NCBI GenBank assembly: GCA_934270705.1
Contig: CAKQQG010000035.1
Span: forward strand, 1-15,877
Source: an uncultured Oxalobacter sp.
GTDB taxonomy: Bacteria > Pseudomonadota > Gammaproteobacteria > Burkholderiales > Burkholderiaceae_D
DNA length: 15,877 bases
Reading direction: 5' to 3'
A program made the position numbers and the translations under genes. Position 1 is the stretch's first letter, and the number at the start of each line of letters is the position of its first letter. Shown here in pieces: positions 10,901 to 15,877 of this stretch. Below the pieces are notes generated by a model. It searched no databases and had not been told where the DNA came from. It saw only the letters and a list, made by a program, of their open reading frames with translations.

Positions 10901-12025
10901 CATGCGGTAGATGGCGATCCTCGCAGCCATCTGATCGGCAGTTTCATCCATACGCAGCGTCTGGGAAATATAAGCCCCCTGATCCAGATCGTTCGTGTAC
11001 AGCGTCTGGATTTCCGAAATGCCTGCCTCACGCAGGCGGTTCATGACATCTTCCGTAATTTCATCGTTGGCACGCGCGATGACTTCGCCGGTATCCTGAT
11101 CGACGATATTTTTGGCCAGAGCACGTCCATACAGGAAATCTTCCGGAACCGAAATCCGTTTGATGCCTGCGGCCTCGATGTCGCGGATGTGGCGGGCATT
11201 GATACGCTTGTCTTTTTCGACCAGTACCTTGCCGTCCTTGCCCAGAATATCGAAACGTGCGATTTCGCCACGCATACGCGTCGGAACGAATTCCATTTCA
11301 GCGCCTTCAGGACGCAACAGAAAATCGTCGAACGCAAAGAAATTCTCCAGAATTTCTTCAGACGTCATGCCGATAGCCTTGAGCAAAATCGTGACCGGCA
11401 TCTTGCGACGGCGATCGATACGGAAGAACAGAATATCTTTCGGATCGAACTCGAAATCAAGCCATGAACCACGGTAGGGAATGATCCGCGCTGAAAAAAG
11501 CAGTTTTCCGGACGAATGCGTCTTGCCCTTGTCGTGTTCGAAAAAGACACCCGGCGAACGGTGCAACTGCGATACGATTACGCGTTCCGTGCCGTTGATG
11601 ACAAAGGAACCGGTCGCCGTCATCAGAGGCAATTCGCCCATATAGACTTCCTGTTCCTTCATTTCCTTGACCACGGGTTTGGTCGGTGACTCTTTGTCCA
11701 GAATCACCAGTCGAACCTTTGCGCGCAAGGGTGACGCCAGGGTCAGACCGCGCTGCTGGCATTCCTTGACGTCGAACGGCGGATCACCCAGTGTATAGGA
11801 AATGAACTCCAGTCTCGCAAAACCGTTATGCGAGACGATCGGAAAAATGGATGTAAAGGCAGACTGCAGGCCTTCGTTCTTGCGTTTCAGCGGAGGTACA
11901 TCAGCCTGTAAAAATTTTTCATAAGATTCAAGCTGTGTCGCCAGCAAAAAGGGAACTTGGTGAACATTGTCGCGCTTTGCAAACGATTTGCGGATGCGCT
12001 TCTTCTCAGTAAATGAGTAGTGCAT
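7922..12025 (-). CDS. rpoB: DNA-directed RNA polymerase subunit beta
   Basis: Beta forms the other half of the polymerase cleft and the rifampicin pocket. The product has 1367 residues, slightly longer than E. coli (1342). The rifampicin cluster [20 protein letters not shown] is at about residues 514-533. The positions equal to E. coli D516, H526 and S531 (here D522, H532 and S537) are unchanged, so the gene looks rifampicin-sensitive; T in DQTNPL is, from memory, usual in Betaproteobacteria. Conserved [12 protein letters not shown] and the C-terminal TVKSDD block are present. Start: GTG at 12029-12031 and ATG at 12023-12025 are both in frame. I choose the ATG because GGAG lies 5 bases before it, whereas it directly abuts the GTG, and because [10 protein letters not shown] aligns with E. 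coli MVYSYTEKKR. It ends with TAG, 90 bases before rpoC. Confidence 0.99.
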   Translation of the reverse strand: MHYSFTEKKRIRKSFAKRDNVHQVPFLLATQLESYEKFLQADVPPLKRKNEGLQSAFTSIFPIVSHNGFARLEFISYTLGDPPFDVKECQQRGLTLASPLRAKVRLVILDKESPTKPVVKEMKEQEVYMGELPLMTATGSFVINGTERVIVSQLHRSPGVFFEHDKGKTHSSGKLLFSARIIPYRGSWLDFEFDPKDILFFRIDRRRKMPVTILLKAIGMTSEEILENFFAFDDFLLRPEGAEMEFVPTRMRGEIARFDILGKDGKVLVEKDKRINARHIRDIEAAGIKRISVPEDFLYGRALAKNIVDQDTGEVIARANDEITEDVMNRLREAGISEIQTLYTNDLDQGAYISQTLRMDETADQMAARIAIYRMMRPGEPPTEESVEALFNGLFYNEERYDLSAVGRMKFNSRVGRDELTGPMTLSNDDILSVIKILVELRNGRGEIDDIDHLGNRRVRCVGELAENQFRAGLVRVERAVKERLGQAETDNLMPHDLINSKPISAAIREFFGSSQLSQFMDQTNPLSEITHKRRVSALGPGGLTRERAGFEVRDVHPTHYGRVCPIETPEGPNIGLINSLALYARLNEYGFLETPYRKVVDGHVTDQIEYLSAIEEGRYIIAQANSKIENGMLVDELVSAREAGETILVSPERVQYMDVAPGQIVSVAASLIPFLEHDDANRALMGANMQRQAVPCLRPQKALVGTGIERTVAVDSGTTVQAVRGGVVDYIDAGRVVVRVNDEEAKAGEVGVDIYNLIKYTRSNQNTNINQRPIVKVGDRIAKGDVIADGASTDLGELALGQNLLVAFTPWNGLNYEDSILISEKVVEDDRYTSIHIEELSVVARDTKLGPEEITRDISNLAENQLARLDESGIVYIGAEVEAGDVLVGKVTPRGETQLTPEEKLLRAIFGEKASDVKDTSLRVPSGMVGTVIDVQVFTREGLVRDKRAQQIIDDELKRYRIDLNDQMRIVEGDAFQRLSKLLIGKKVNGGPKKLARGAEITQEYLSDLERYHWFDIRPADEETANALEAIKDSIEEKRHQFDLAFEEKRKKLTQGDELQPGVQKMVKVYLAVKRRLQPGDKMAGRHGNKGVVSKIVPIEDMPYMADGTPADIVLNPLGVPSRMNIGQILETHLGWASKGLGLRIGEMLQAKRKVEDIRAFLKEIYLSSGKPEDLDSLTEAEVLTLAENLKDGVPFATPVFDGADEEEIRRMLDLAYPDDIAKKLGMTEMKNQVTLYDGRTGEPFERPVTVGYKHMLKLHHLVDDKMHARSTGPYSLVTQQPLGGKAQFGGQRFGEMEVWALEAYGAAYVLQEMLTVKSDDVAGRTKVYENLVKGDHVIDAGMPESFNVLVKEIRSLGIDIDLERN

Positions 12026-12159
12026 GGACACTCCATGAGTGGCTGAAGGATAGAAAATTCAGTTTTGTGCTCTGTTTGTCGAGCCAGACGCATAAAACTC
12101 AAGTTTCAATTACAGCGTGTTAAGCAAACTTTTTCACGAAACACAATTAAGTCAAAGCC

Positions 12160-12181
12160 GAATCGCCCATCGAGGCGATTC
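12160..12181 (-). other. Hairpin in the rplL-rpoB spacer, possible attenuator
   Basis: The transcript carries GAATCGCC, loop TCGATG, GGCGATTC, a perfect 8-bp stem 43 bases after the rplL stop. The following GGCTTTGACTT is only weakly U-rich. In E. coli the rplL-rpoB spacer holds a partial terminator and an RNase III site that lower rpoBC output relative to rplJL. This hairpin is the obvious candidate for an equivalent, but its sequence suggests weak termination at best. The 199-base spacer (12026-12224) shows no convincing promoter. Confidence 0.5.
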
Positions 12182-12224
12182 AGCAATGACTCGGATACTG
12201 CTAAAGCTGTCGATAAAATCGAAA

Positions 12225-12605
12225 TTACTTGATTTCGACTTTTGCGCCAGCTGCTTCCAGTTTTTTCTTGGCTTCTTCTGCGTCGGCCTTGCTGATACCT
12301 TCCTTGACCGGCTTCGGTGCGGAATCGACCATGTCCTTGGCTTCTTTCAGGCCCAGTCCGGTGATTTCACGAACAGCCTTGATAACTGCAACCTTGTTGG
12401 AGCCGAATTCGGACAGAACAACAGTGAATTCAGTCTGTTCTTCAGCAGCAGCGGCACCGGCAGCGGCACCACCTGCAGGACCTGCAACTGCCATGGCGGC
12501 AGCGGATACACCAAATTTTTCTTCGAATGCCTTGACCAGGTCATTCAGTTCCATAACGGACATCGCGCCAACGGCTTCCAGGATGTCTTCTTTGCTAATT
12601 GCCAT
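12225..12605 (-). CDS. rplL: 50S ribosomal protein L7/L12
   Basis: L7/L12 forms the flexible multimeric stalk that recruits and activates the translational GTPases EF-Tu, EF-G, IF2 and RF3. The product has 126 residues (121 in E. coli): an N-terminal dimerisation region (about 1-33), an Ala/Gly-rich hinge (about 34-54, [16 protein letters not shown]) and the C-terminal factor-binding domain from EFTVVL onward, with [20 protein letters not shown]. It ends AGAKVEIK. The ATG at 12603-12605 has AGGAG 7 bases upstream, a strong site that fits the need to make several L12 copies per L10. It lies 84 bases after rplJ. In this family the N-terminal residue may be acetylated, which cannot be seen here. 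Confidence 0.99.
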   Translation of the reverse strand: MAISKEDILEAVGAMSVMELNDLVKAFEEKFGVSAAAMAVAGPAGGAAAGAAAAEEQTEFTVVLSEFGSNKVAVIKAVREITGLGLKEAKDMVDSAPKPVKEGISKADAEEAKKKLEAAGAKVEIK

Positions 12606-12689
12606 GTAAAACTCCTATTTTTTTGTTAAATACAATATTCGGTACATGCGAGCAACAAGCCCTGTACAGGCTCATGCAAAACAGGCCGA

Positions 12690-13187
12690 TCAGGCTGCTT
12701 CCTCTTCTTTTTTCTTTGCCAGAGCAGCCAGCCCACGAGCAAAGCCCGAAACAGGTGCCAACATAACGCCCATAAGTTGAGAGAGCAGTACATCACGACT
12801 CGGGATGCTTGCCAACGCAGCAACGCCAGCCTTGTCGAGCATTTTGCCGGCATAGCTGCCGCCTCTGATGACCAGTGCTTCGTTGCGCTTTGCAAAGTCC
12901 TGCACGACTTTGGCGGCAGCAACGGCGTCCTTGGAAATGGAATAAACCAAAGGACCAGTCATTTCAGGAGCGAGATCAGCAAAAGCCGTTCCCTCTACTG
13001 CACGACGTGCCAGTGTGTTTTTCAGAACACGCATATACACGCCGTTTTCACGTGCCTTGGCACGCAGTTGCGTCATGTCACCAACCTGGATACCACGATA
13101 TTCGGCCAGCACAATCGTCTGTGCTTCAGCGATCTGTGCACTGACTTCTGCTACGACGGCCTTTTTGTCATTCAGATTGAGACCCAC
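12690..13187 (-). CDS. rplJ: 50S ribosomal protein L10
   Basis: L10 anchors L7/L12 dimers to 23S rRNA at the stalk base and, in complex with L12, represses its own mRNA in E. coli. The product has 165 residues, the same length as in E. coli. Conserved [15 protein letters not shown] and the C-terminal helix carrying L12-binding sites ([20 protein letters not shown]) are present; the tail is KKKEEEAA. There is no ATG start. Possible starts are TTG 13191-13193 and GTG 13185-13187. I choose GTG because the strong GGAGG at 13194-13198 sits 6 bases before it but directly touches the TTG, and because [12 protein letters not shown] fits family N-termini. A 250-base structured leader precedes it. Confidence 0.97.
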   Translation of the reverse strand: MGLNLNDKKAVVAEVSAQIAEAQTIVLAEYRGIQVGDMTQLRAKARENGVYMRVLKNTLARRAVEGTAFADLAPEMTGPLVYSISKDAVAAAKVVQDFAKRNEALVIRGGSYAGKMLDKAGVAALASIPSRDVLLSQLMGVMLAPVSGFARGLAALAKKKEEEAA

Positions 13188-13198
13188 GGTCAACCTCC

Positions 13199-13225
13199 AA
13201 AAATGATATCCGTCATCCGGATATC
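13199..13225 (-). terminator. Terminator-like hairpin abutting the rplJ ribosome binding site
   Basis: GATATCCG, loop GATGA, CGGATATC forms a perfect 8-bp stem (13205-13225), followed by A and TTTTT, which runs directly into the rplJ GGAGG. The layout is that of an intrinsic terminator, although the stem is only half GC. It may act as an attenuator, or as a structure that opens or closes access to the ribosome binding site in connection with the L10 leader. Confidence 0.45.
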
Positions 13226-13236
13226 GGTTCGAACAC

Positions 13237-13357
13237 GGTGTCCAACGTTAGGAGTTCACTACAGGCATATGCCTTGAAACTACAAAACTGTTTGGGTTCA
13301 CCATCTACGCTGGGTTGTCTTTTAACAGCCCTCATATTCCAGCAGGACTGCCCAGCG
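13237..13357 (-). ncRNA. L10-type autoregulatory mRNA leader
   Basis: The 250-base rplA-rplJ spacer is far longer than the other spacers and highly structured. CGCTGGG (13351-13357) pairs with CCCAGCG (13308-13314), enclosing an inner CAGTCC/GGGCTG stem with a one-sided 11-base bulge. A second domain is closed by GGTG (13299-13302) and CACC (13237-13240) and contains AGGCATATGCCT. Known Proteobacteria carry an L10-(L12)4 binding leader at exactly this place, which shuts down rplJL translation when free L10 is in excess. The position and pairings are seen; membership of that RNA family is inferred and needs a covariance-model search. Confidence 0.65.
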
Positions 13358-13369
13358 GTCTTTGATTGT

Positions 13370-13393
13370 CCATACCGGGGCGACCCGGTATGG
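13370..13393 (-). other. Perfect 10-bp hairpin after rplA
   Basis: CCATACCGGG, loop TCGC, CCCGGTATGG is a perfect, GC-rich stem-loop in the rplA-rplJ spacer, upstream of the main leader fold. No U-run follows (GACAATC), so it is not a standard terminator. A second inverted repeat, ACCCGT-TTTTTT-ACGGGT, lies 12 bases closer to rplA at 13406-13423. The two may form the 3' end of the rplKA message or the upper part of the L10 leader. Confidence 0.5.
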
Positions 13394-13428
13394 CCCAAAG
13401 TCATCACCCGTAAAAAAACGGGTCTATC

Positions 13429-13434
13429 ATTATA
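13429..13434 (-). promoter_or_regulatory. Perfect -10 hexamer at the rplA stop (possible rplJ promoter)
   Basis: TATAAT lies just after the rplA TGA, where an internal promoter for rplJL-rpoBC would be expected by analogy with E. coli. No good -35 hexamer is found 15-19 bases upstream (best is AGGCAA inside rplA), so it is a weak call. Confidence 0.3.
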
Positions 13435-13437
13435 CAC

Positions 13438-14133
13438 TCAGGCAGCAATCGTTGCCTGATCCACACGAACGCCAGCTCCCATGGTAGAGGACAGCGAAAC
13501 CTTGCGGATATACGTTCCCTTGCTGCTGACAGGTTTTGCCTTGTTCAACGCATCGATCAGCGCAACCAGATTCGACTTCAGATCAGCATCGGAGAAGGAT
13601 TTGCGACCAATCGTTGCATGAATGATACCTGCACGATCCGTTCTGTACTGAACCTGACCAGCCTTGGCATTCTTGACAGCGGTTGCGACATCGGGCGTGA
13701 CCGTACCGACCTTCGGATTCGGCATCAGACCGCGGGGACCGAGAATCTGCCCCAAAGAACCGACGATACGCATGGTATCCGGAGATGCGATGACGACGTC
13801 GAACGGAATATCGCCGCCCTTGATCTGAGCCGCCAACTCTTCCATACCGACGACATCGGCTCCGGCAGCCTTGGCCTGTTCAGCCTTTTCGCCAGACGCG
13901 AAAACCGCGACACGCACCGTCTTGCCGGTACCAGCAGGCAAAACGACGGAACCACGAACAACCTGATCGGATTTTTTCGGATCAACGCCGAGCTGAACAG
14001 CCACGTCGATCGATTCATTGAATTTTGCCGTTGCAAATTCTTTCAGCACAGCCAACGCTTCATCTACAGGATACAGCTTGCTGCGATCGATCTTTTCCTG
14101 GAAAGCGCGCACTCTCTTGGATGCTTTTGCCAT
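13438..14133 (-). CDS. rplA: 50S ribosomal protein L1
   Basis: L1 forms the mobile L1 stalk that moves deacylated tRNA out of the E site, and in E. coli it represses the rplKA mRNA. The product has 231 residues (234 in E. coli). Family blocks visible are [21 protein letters not shown] near the N-terminus, [16 protein letters not shown] in the middle, and [20 protein letters not shown] near the end. The frame is open further upstream to 14181, but that part overlaps rplK. The start [11 protein letters not shown] at ATG 14131-14133 is the family start and has GGAGGG inside the rplK end as ribosome binding site. Only one base separates the rplK stop from this ATG, so the two are probably translationally coupled. 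Confidence 0.98.
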   Translation of the reverse strand: MAKASKRVRAFQEKIDRSKLYPVDEALAVLKEFATAKFNESIDVAVQLGVDPKKSDQVVRGSVVLPAGTGKTVRVAVFASGEKAEQAKAAGADVVGMEELAAQIKGGDIPFDVVIASPDTMRIVGSLGQILGPRGLMPNPKVGTVTPDVATAVKNAKAGQVQYRTDRAGIIHATIGRKSFSDADLKSNLVALIDALNKAKPVSSKGTYIRKVSLSSTMGAGVRVDQATIAA

Positions 14134-14134
14134 C

Positions 14135-14566
14135 TTATACGCCCTCCACAGTAATACCCATCGACTTGGCCGAACCGGCAATCGTTCTGACTGCAGCTTC
14201 CATGTCAGCAGCCGTCAGATCCGGCTTCTTCATGGTAGCGATTTCTTCAGCCTGCGCCCGGGTAATGGAACCGACCTTTTCAGTATTCGGTTTCTGCGAC
14301 CCCTTTTCGATACCGGCAGCCTTCTTGATCAGAAAGGTTGCAGGCGGCGTCTTCATAGCAAACGTAAAGGACTTGTCCGCATAAGCCGTAATCACAACCG
14401 GAATCGGCATACCAGCTTCAAAACCCTGTGTCTGCGCATTGAACGCCTTGCAGAATTCCATAATGTTCAGACCACGCTGCCCAAGAGCAGGACCGATCGG
14501 CGGAGATGGATTGGCTTTTCCAGCTGGAACTTGCAGCTTGATAAAGCCAGCGATTTTTTTTGCCAT
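14135..14566 (-). CDS. rplK: 50S ribosomal protein L11
   Basis: L11 lies at the base of the GTPase-associated centre on 23S rRNA, contacts EF-G, and is required for RelA activation on stalled ribosomes. The 143-residue product matches the family length (142 in E. coli). The N-terminal domain contains the proline-rich [20 protein letters not shown], the thiostrepton-region helix, and the C-terminal RNA-binding domain ends with [16 protein letters not shown]. The N-terminal AKK lysines are PrmA methylation sites in E. coli. The ATG at 14564-14566 follows AGGAAAAAG. It lies 87 bases after nusG and one base before rplA. The spacer could hold the L1 repressor site known in E. coli, but I cannot identify it with confidence. 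Confidence 0.99.
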   Translation of the reverse strand: MAKKIAGFIKLQVPAGKANPSPPIGPALGQRGLNIMEFCKAFNAQTQGFEAGMPIPVVITAYADKSFTFAMKTPPATFLIKKAAGIEKGSQKPNTEKVGSITRAQAEEIATMKKPDLTAADMEAAVRTIAGSAKSMGITVEGV

Positions 14567-14629
14567 TTTCTTTTTCCTATCTGTGAGTCATAACGCCCGC
14601 ACTGCCGGCGGGCTCCTCTGCCGGACTTG

Positions 14630-14657
14630 AATACATGCGCACCGGCCTGCGCATCAA
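14630..14657 (-). promoter_or_regulatory. Weak candidate promoter before rplK
   Basis: TTGATG (14652-14657), 16 bases, TGTATT (14630-14635), each matching four of six consensus positions, overlaps the nusG stop. E. coli has a promoter between nusG and rplK, which gives the site some plausibility. It also overlaps a 6-bp inverted repeat (ATGCGC/GCGCAT, 14635-14654), so the match may be accidental. Confidence 0.25.
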
Positions 14658-15241
14658 ACTTTTTCGACCTGCCCGAATTCGAGCTCGACAGGCGTCGAAC
14701 GACCGAAAATAGTCACCGACACCCTGAGACGGGATTTTTCGTAATTGACTTCCTCGACATTGCCGTTGAAATCGGCAAAAGGACCTTCCTTGATACGAAC
14801 CAGCTCGCCAACCTCATAAGATACCTTCGGACGCGGCTTGTCCACACCTTCCTGCATTTGCCGCAAAAGCTTGTCCATTTCACGCGAAGGGATAGGCGTC
14901 GGCTTGTTGGACTTGCCACCAACGAAGCCAGTCACCTTGCCGGTATCCTTGACCAGATGCCAGGTATCGTCCGTCATCTCCATTTCGATCAGAACATAAC
15001 CCGGAAAAAACCTCCGCTCCGTCACGGAACGCTGGCCACCCTTGACCTCGACAACTTCTTCCGTCGGAACCAGTATCTGGCCAAACTTGTCGCTCATCCC
15101 CATCCGTTCGATTCTTTCCATCAGGGAACGACGCACACTTTTTTCCATTCCGGAATAGACATGAACGACATACCAGCGCATCTTTCCGGATGCGCTCGCA
15201 CTTTTTTCCTTACCCGCCTGATCCCGGCTATTTTCACTCAT
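14654..15241 (-). CDS. nusG: Transcription termination/antitermination factor NusG
   Basis: NusG binds RNA polymerase through its N-terminal NGN domain and contacts Rho or ribosomal S10 through its C-terminal KOW domain, affecting elongation, Rho termination and transcription-translation coupling. The product has 195 residues (181 in E. coli). The NGN domain is about 22-130, with [26 protein letters not shown] and [13 protein letters not shown] is about 143-180, with [20 protein letters not shown]. The first 20 residues are a polar, probably disordered extension. A second in-frame ATG at 15179-15181 would remove it. I keep the upstream ATG at 15239-15241 because GGAAAAG is well placed before it and it overlaps the secE stop by one base (TAATG), a coupling arrangement. 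Confidence 0.97.
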   Translation of the reverse strand: MSENSRDQAGKEKSASASGKMRWYVVHVYSGMEKSVRRSLMERIERMGMSDKFGQILVPTEEVVEVKGGQRSVTERRFFPGYVLIEMEMTDDTWHLVKDTGKVTGFVGGKSNKPTPIPSREMDKLLRQMQEGVDKPRPKVSYEVGELVRIKEGPFADFNGNVEEVNYEKSRLRVSVTIFGRSTPVELEFGQVEKV

Positions 15242-15624
15242 TATCTTTTCCAGCCAAGCAAGATGTTATAAAGAACAAACTCCAGCACCTTATCCGCACC
15301 CCAAAGAAATATCGCCATCAGCAAAACAAAGCCAAAAACGATACCCGTCACACGGATGGCATCGTTACGCGCAGGCCAAACTACCTTTTTTGTTTCACGA
15401 ACCGACTCTCTTGCAAACGCAACAAAATTACGTCCGGACGAGGAAAACCAGATGAAACCCGCACCTACAACGACGCCGGCAATGAGAACACCCACCCTTG
15501 CCAACGAAGGATGACCGGCAAGAAAATAAAAACCGCAAATACCTGCCAAAATTGAGGCAACAGCACAGGCAACCTTCACCTTGTCGCCCAGGCCACCCTC
15601 GGCTTGCACAGGTTGGTTAGACAT
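15241..15624 (-). CDS. secE: Preprotein translocase subunit SecE
   Basis: SecE is the inner-membrane clamp of the SecYEG channel that exports unfolded proteins. The 127-residue product has the three-segment form found in E. coli and relatives. Hydrophobic segments lie at about 17-37, 43-60 and 92-111. A conserved amphipathic cytoplasmic stretch before the last one ([19 protein letters not shown], 72-90) is the family signature that packs against SecY. The ATG at 15622-15624 has only a weak AGAG ribosome binding site. It lies 31 bases after tRNA-Trp and shares one base with the nusG start. Coding with nusG is the universal arrangement in Proteobacteria and reflects cotranscription, not a shared pathway. 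Confidence 0.98.
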   Translation of the reverse strand: MSNQPVQAEGGLGDKVKVACAVASILAGICGFYFLAGHPSLARVGVLIAGVVVGAGFIWFSSSGRNFVAFARESVRETKKVVWPARNDAIRVTGIVFGFVLLMAIFLWGADKVLEFVLYNILLGWKR

Positions 15625-15655
15625 AAAACTCTGCTTTCAGTTATGTAACAACAGG

Positions 15656-15731
15656 TGGCAGGGGAAGAGGGCCTCGAACCCCCGACCTTCGGTTTTGGAG
15701 ACCGACGCTCTGCCAATTGAGCTATTCCCCT
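15656..15731 (-). tRNA. trpT: tRNA-Trp (anticodon CCA)
   Basis: A full 76-base tRNA including an encoded CCA end. The acceptor stem is AGGGGAA/TTCCCCT with discriminator G. The D arm is GCTC/GAGC, and the anticodon stem TCGGT/ACCGA holds loop CTCCAAA with anticodon CCA at 15696-15698. The T stem is GGGGG/CCCTC (one G-U pair) with loop TTCGAGG. It lies between tuf and secE, a common betaproteobacterial position, and is probably processed out of a tuf-trpT-secE-nusG transcript. Confidence 0.98.
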
Positions 15732-15763
15732 ACTTCTTTCAGTCTGACGAAAATCAGTTTGTC

Positions 15764-15786
15764 GGCCCCTCGTGAACAGAGGGGCC
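15764..15786 (-). other. Hairpin between tuf and tRNA-Trp
   Basis: GGCCCCTC, loop TGTTCAC, GAGGGGCC is a perfect 8-bp GC-rich stem about 15 bases after the tuf stop. The downstream sequence GACAAACTGATTTTCG lacks a proper U-run, so full termination is unlikely. It may protect the tuf 3' end, act as a partial terminator, or guide cleavage before the tRNA. Confidence 0.5.
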
Positions 15787-15790
15787 TGCC

Positions 15791-15796
15791 ATTATA
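15791..15796 (-). promoter_or_regulatory. Isolated -10-like hexamer before trpT
   Basis: TATAAT occurs just after the tuf stop codon, where a promoter for trpT-secE-nusG could lie. The only upstream partner, TTTCCA at 19 bases spacing, is poor, so this is weak. Confidence 0.25.
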
Positions 15797-15801
15797 TACG
15801 A

Positions 15802-15877
15802 TTACTCGACGATTTTGGAAACGACGCCAGCGCCGACGGTTCTTCCGCCTTCACGGATCGCGAATCTCAAGCCTTCT
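15802..15877 (-). CDS. tufB: Elongation factor Tu, 3' part (copy before trpT)
   Basis: Only the last 24 codons, the stop TAA (15802-15804) and one extra base are in the window; the gene runs off the right edge. The peptide LRFAIREGGRTVGAGVVSKI followed by VE is the EF-Tu C-terminus, part of the third beta-barrel domain. The gene lies upstream of trpT-secE-nusG, where the tufB copy usually sits. Identity is certain; the symbol is given by position. The other tuf copy begins at the left edge. Confidence 0.95.
   Translation of the reverse strand, partial: EGLRFAIREGGRTVGAGVVSKIVE

Noticed and set aside
11887..12102. Minus-strand frame of about 71 codons starting upstream of rpoB and overlapping its 5' end
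   Set aside because: Most of it is inside rpoB in another frame, no good ribosome binding site was noticed, and the product has no recognisable features.
14134..14181. Upstream in-frame extension of rplA overlapping rplK
   Set aside because: The added residues do not fit L1; the ATG at 14133 gives the family start and has a strong ribosome binding site.
14590..14620. GCCCGC/GCGGGC inverted repeat between nusG and rplK as terminator
   Set aside because: Six-bp stem with no U-run in the transcript direction; it would also cut expression of the essential downstream genes.
1..15877. Mobile elements, CRISPR arrays, defence genes or foreign cargo
   Set aside because: No transposase, integrase, regularly spaced repeats or unrecognised cargo gene was found; every long gene is a conserved core gene and no gene-free stretch exceeds 300 bases.

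Overview
The window is one continuous block of translation and transcription core genes, all on the minus strand. In transcription order (right to left) it reads tuf (3' end), trpT, secE, nusG, rplK, rplA, rplJ, rplL, rpoB, rpoC, rpsL, rpsG, fusA, tuf (5' start). The order tuf-tRNA-Trp-secE-nusG-rplKAJL-rpoBC running straight into rpsL-rpsG-fusA-tuf is typical of Betaproteobacteria. The protein sequences agree with this, for example the tuf start [20 protein letters not shown] and DQTNPL in the RpoB rifampicin region. The moderate GC and the sequences suggest a Burkholderiales member, perhaps of the Oxalobacteraceae. The family call is an impression, not a measurement.

Regions: (1) 1-76, the first 25 codons of a tuf gene. 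(2) 137-3318, the str operon fusA, rpsG, rpsL. (3) 3319-3598, the densest regulatory stretch: a good sigma-70 promoter, a leader with one or two possible short ORFs, an intrinsic terminator directly before rpsL, and a strong hairpin after rpoC. (4) 3599-12025, rpoC and rpoB, with an 11-bp hairpin in the spacer. (5) 12225-14566, rplL, rplJ, rplA, rplK, with a structured L10-type leader before rplJ and a hairpin between rplL and rpoB. (6) 14654-15731, nusG, secE and tRNA-Trp. (7) 15802-15877, the last 24 codons of a second tuf gene.

Together the genes supply RNA polymerase beta and beta', the L7/L12 stalk with its L10 and L11 base, L1, S12 and S7 of the small subunit, the elongation factors EF-G and EF-Tu, the Sec channel subunit SecE and the elongation factor NusG. 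No mobile element, CRISPR array, defence gene or foreign-looking cargo was found. No gene-free stretch exceeds 300 bases. The interest lies in the intergenic RNA. The best candidate is the rpsL leader (3319-3493), where a promoter is followed by an intrinsic terminator overlapped by a short ORF, an arrangement suited to translation-controlled attenuation of the str operon. The window also starts and ends exactly 76 bases inside tuf genes, which suggests an assembly contig cut at a near-identical tuf repeat.
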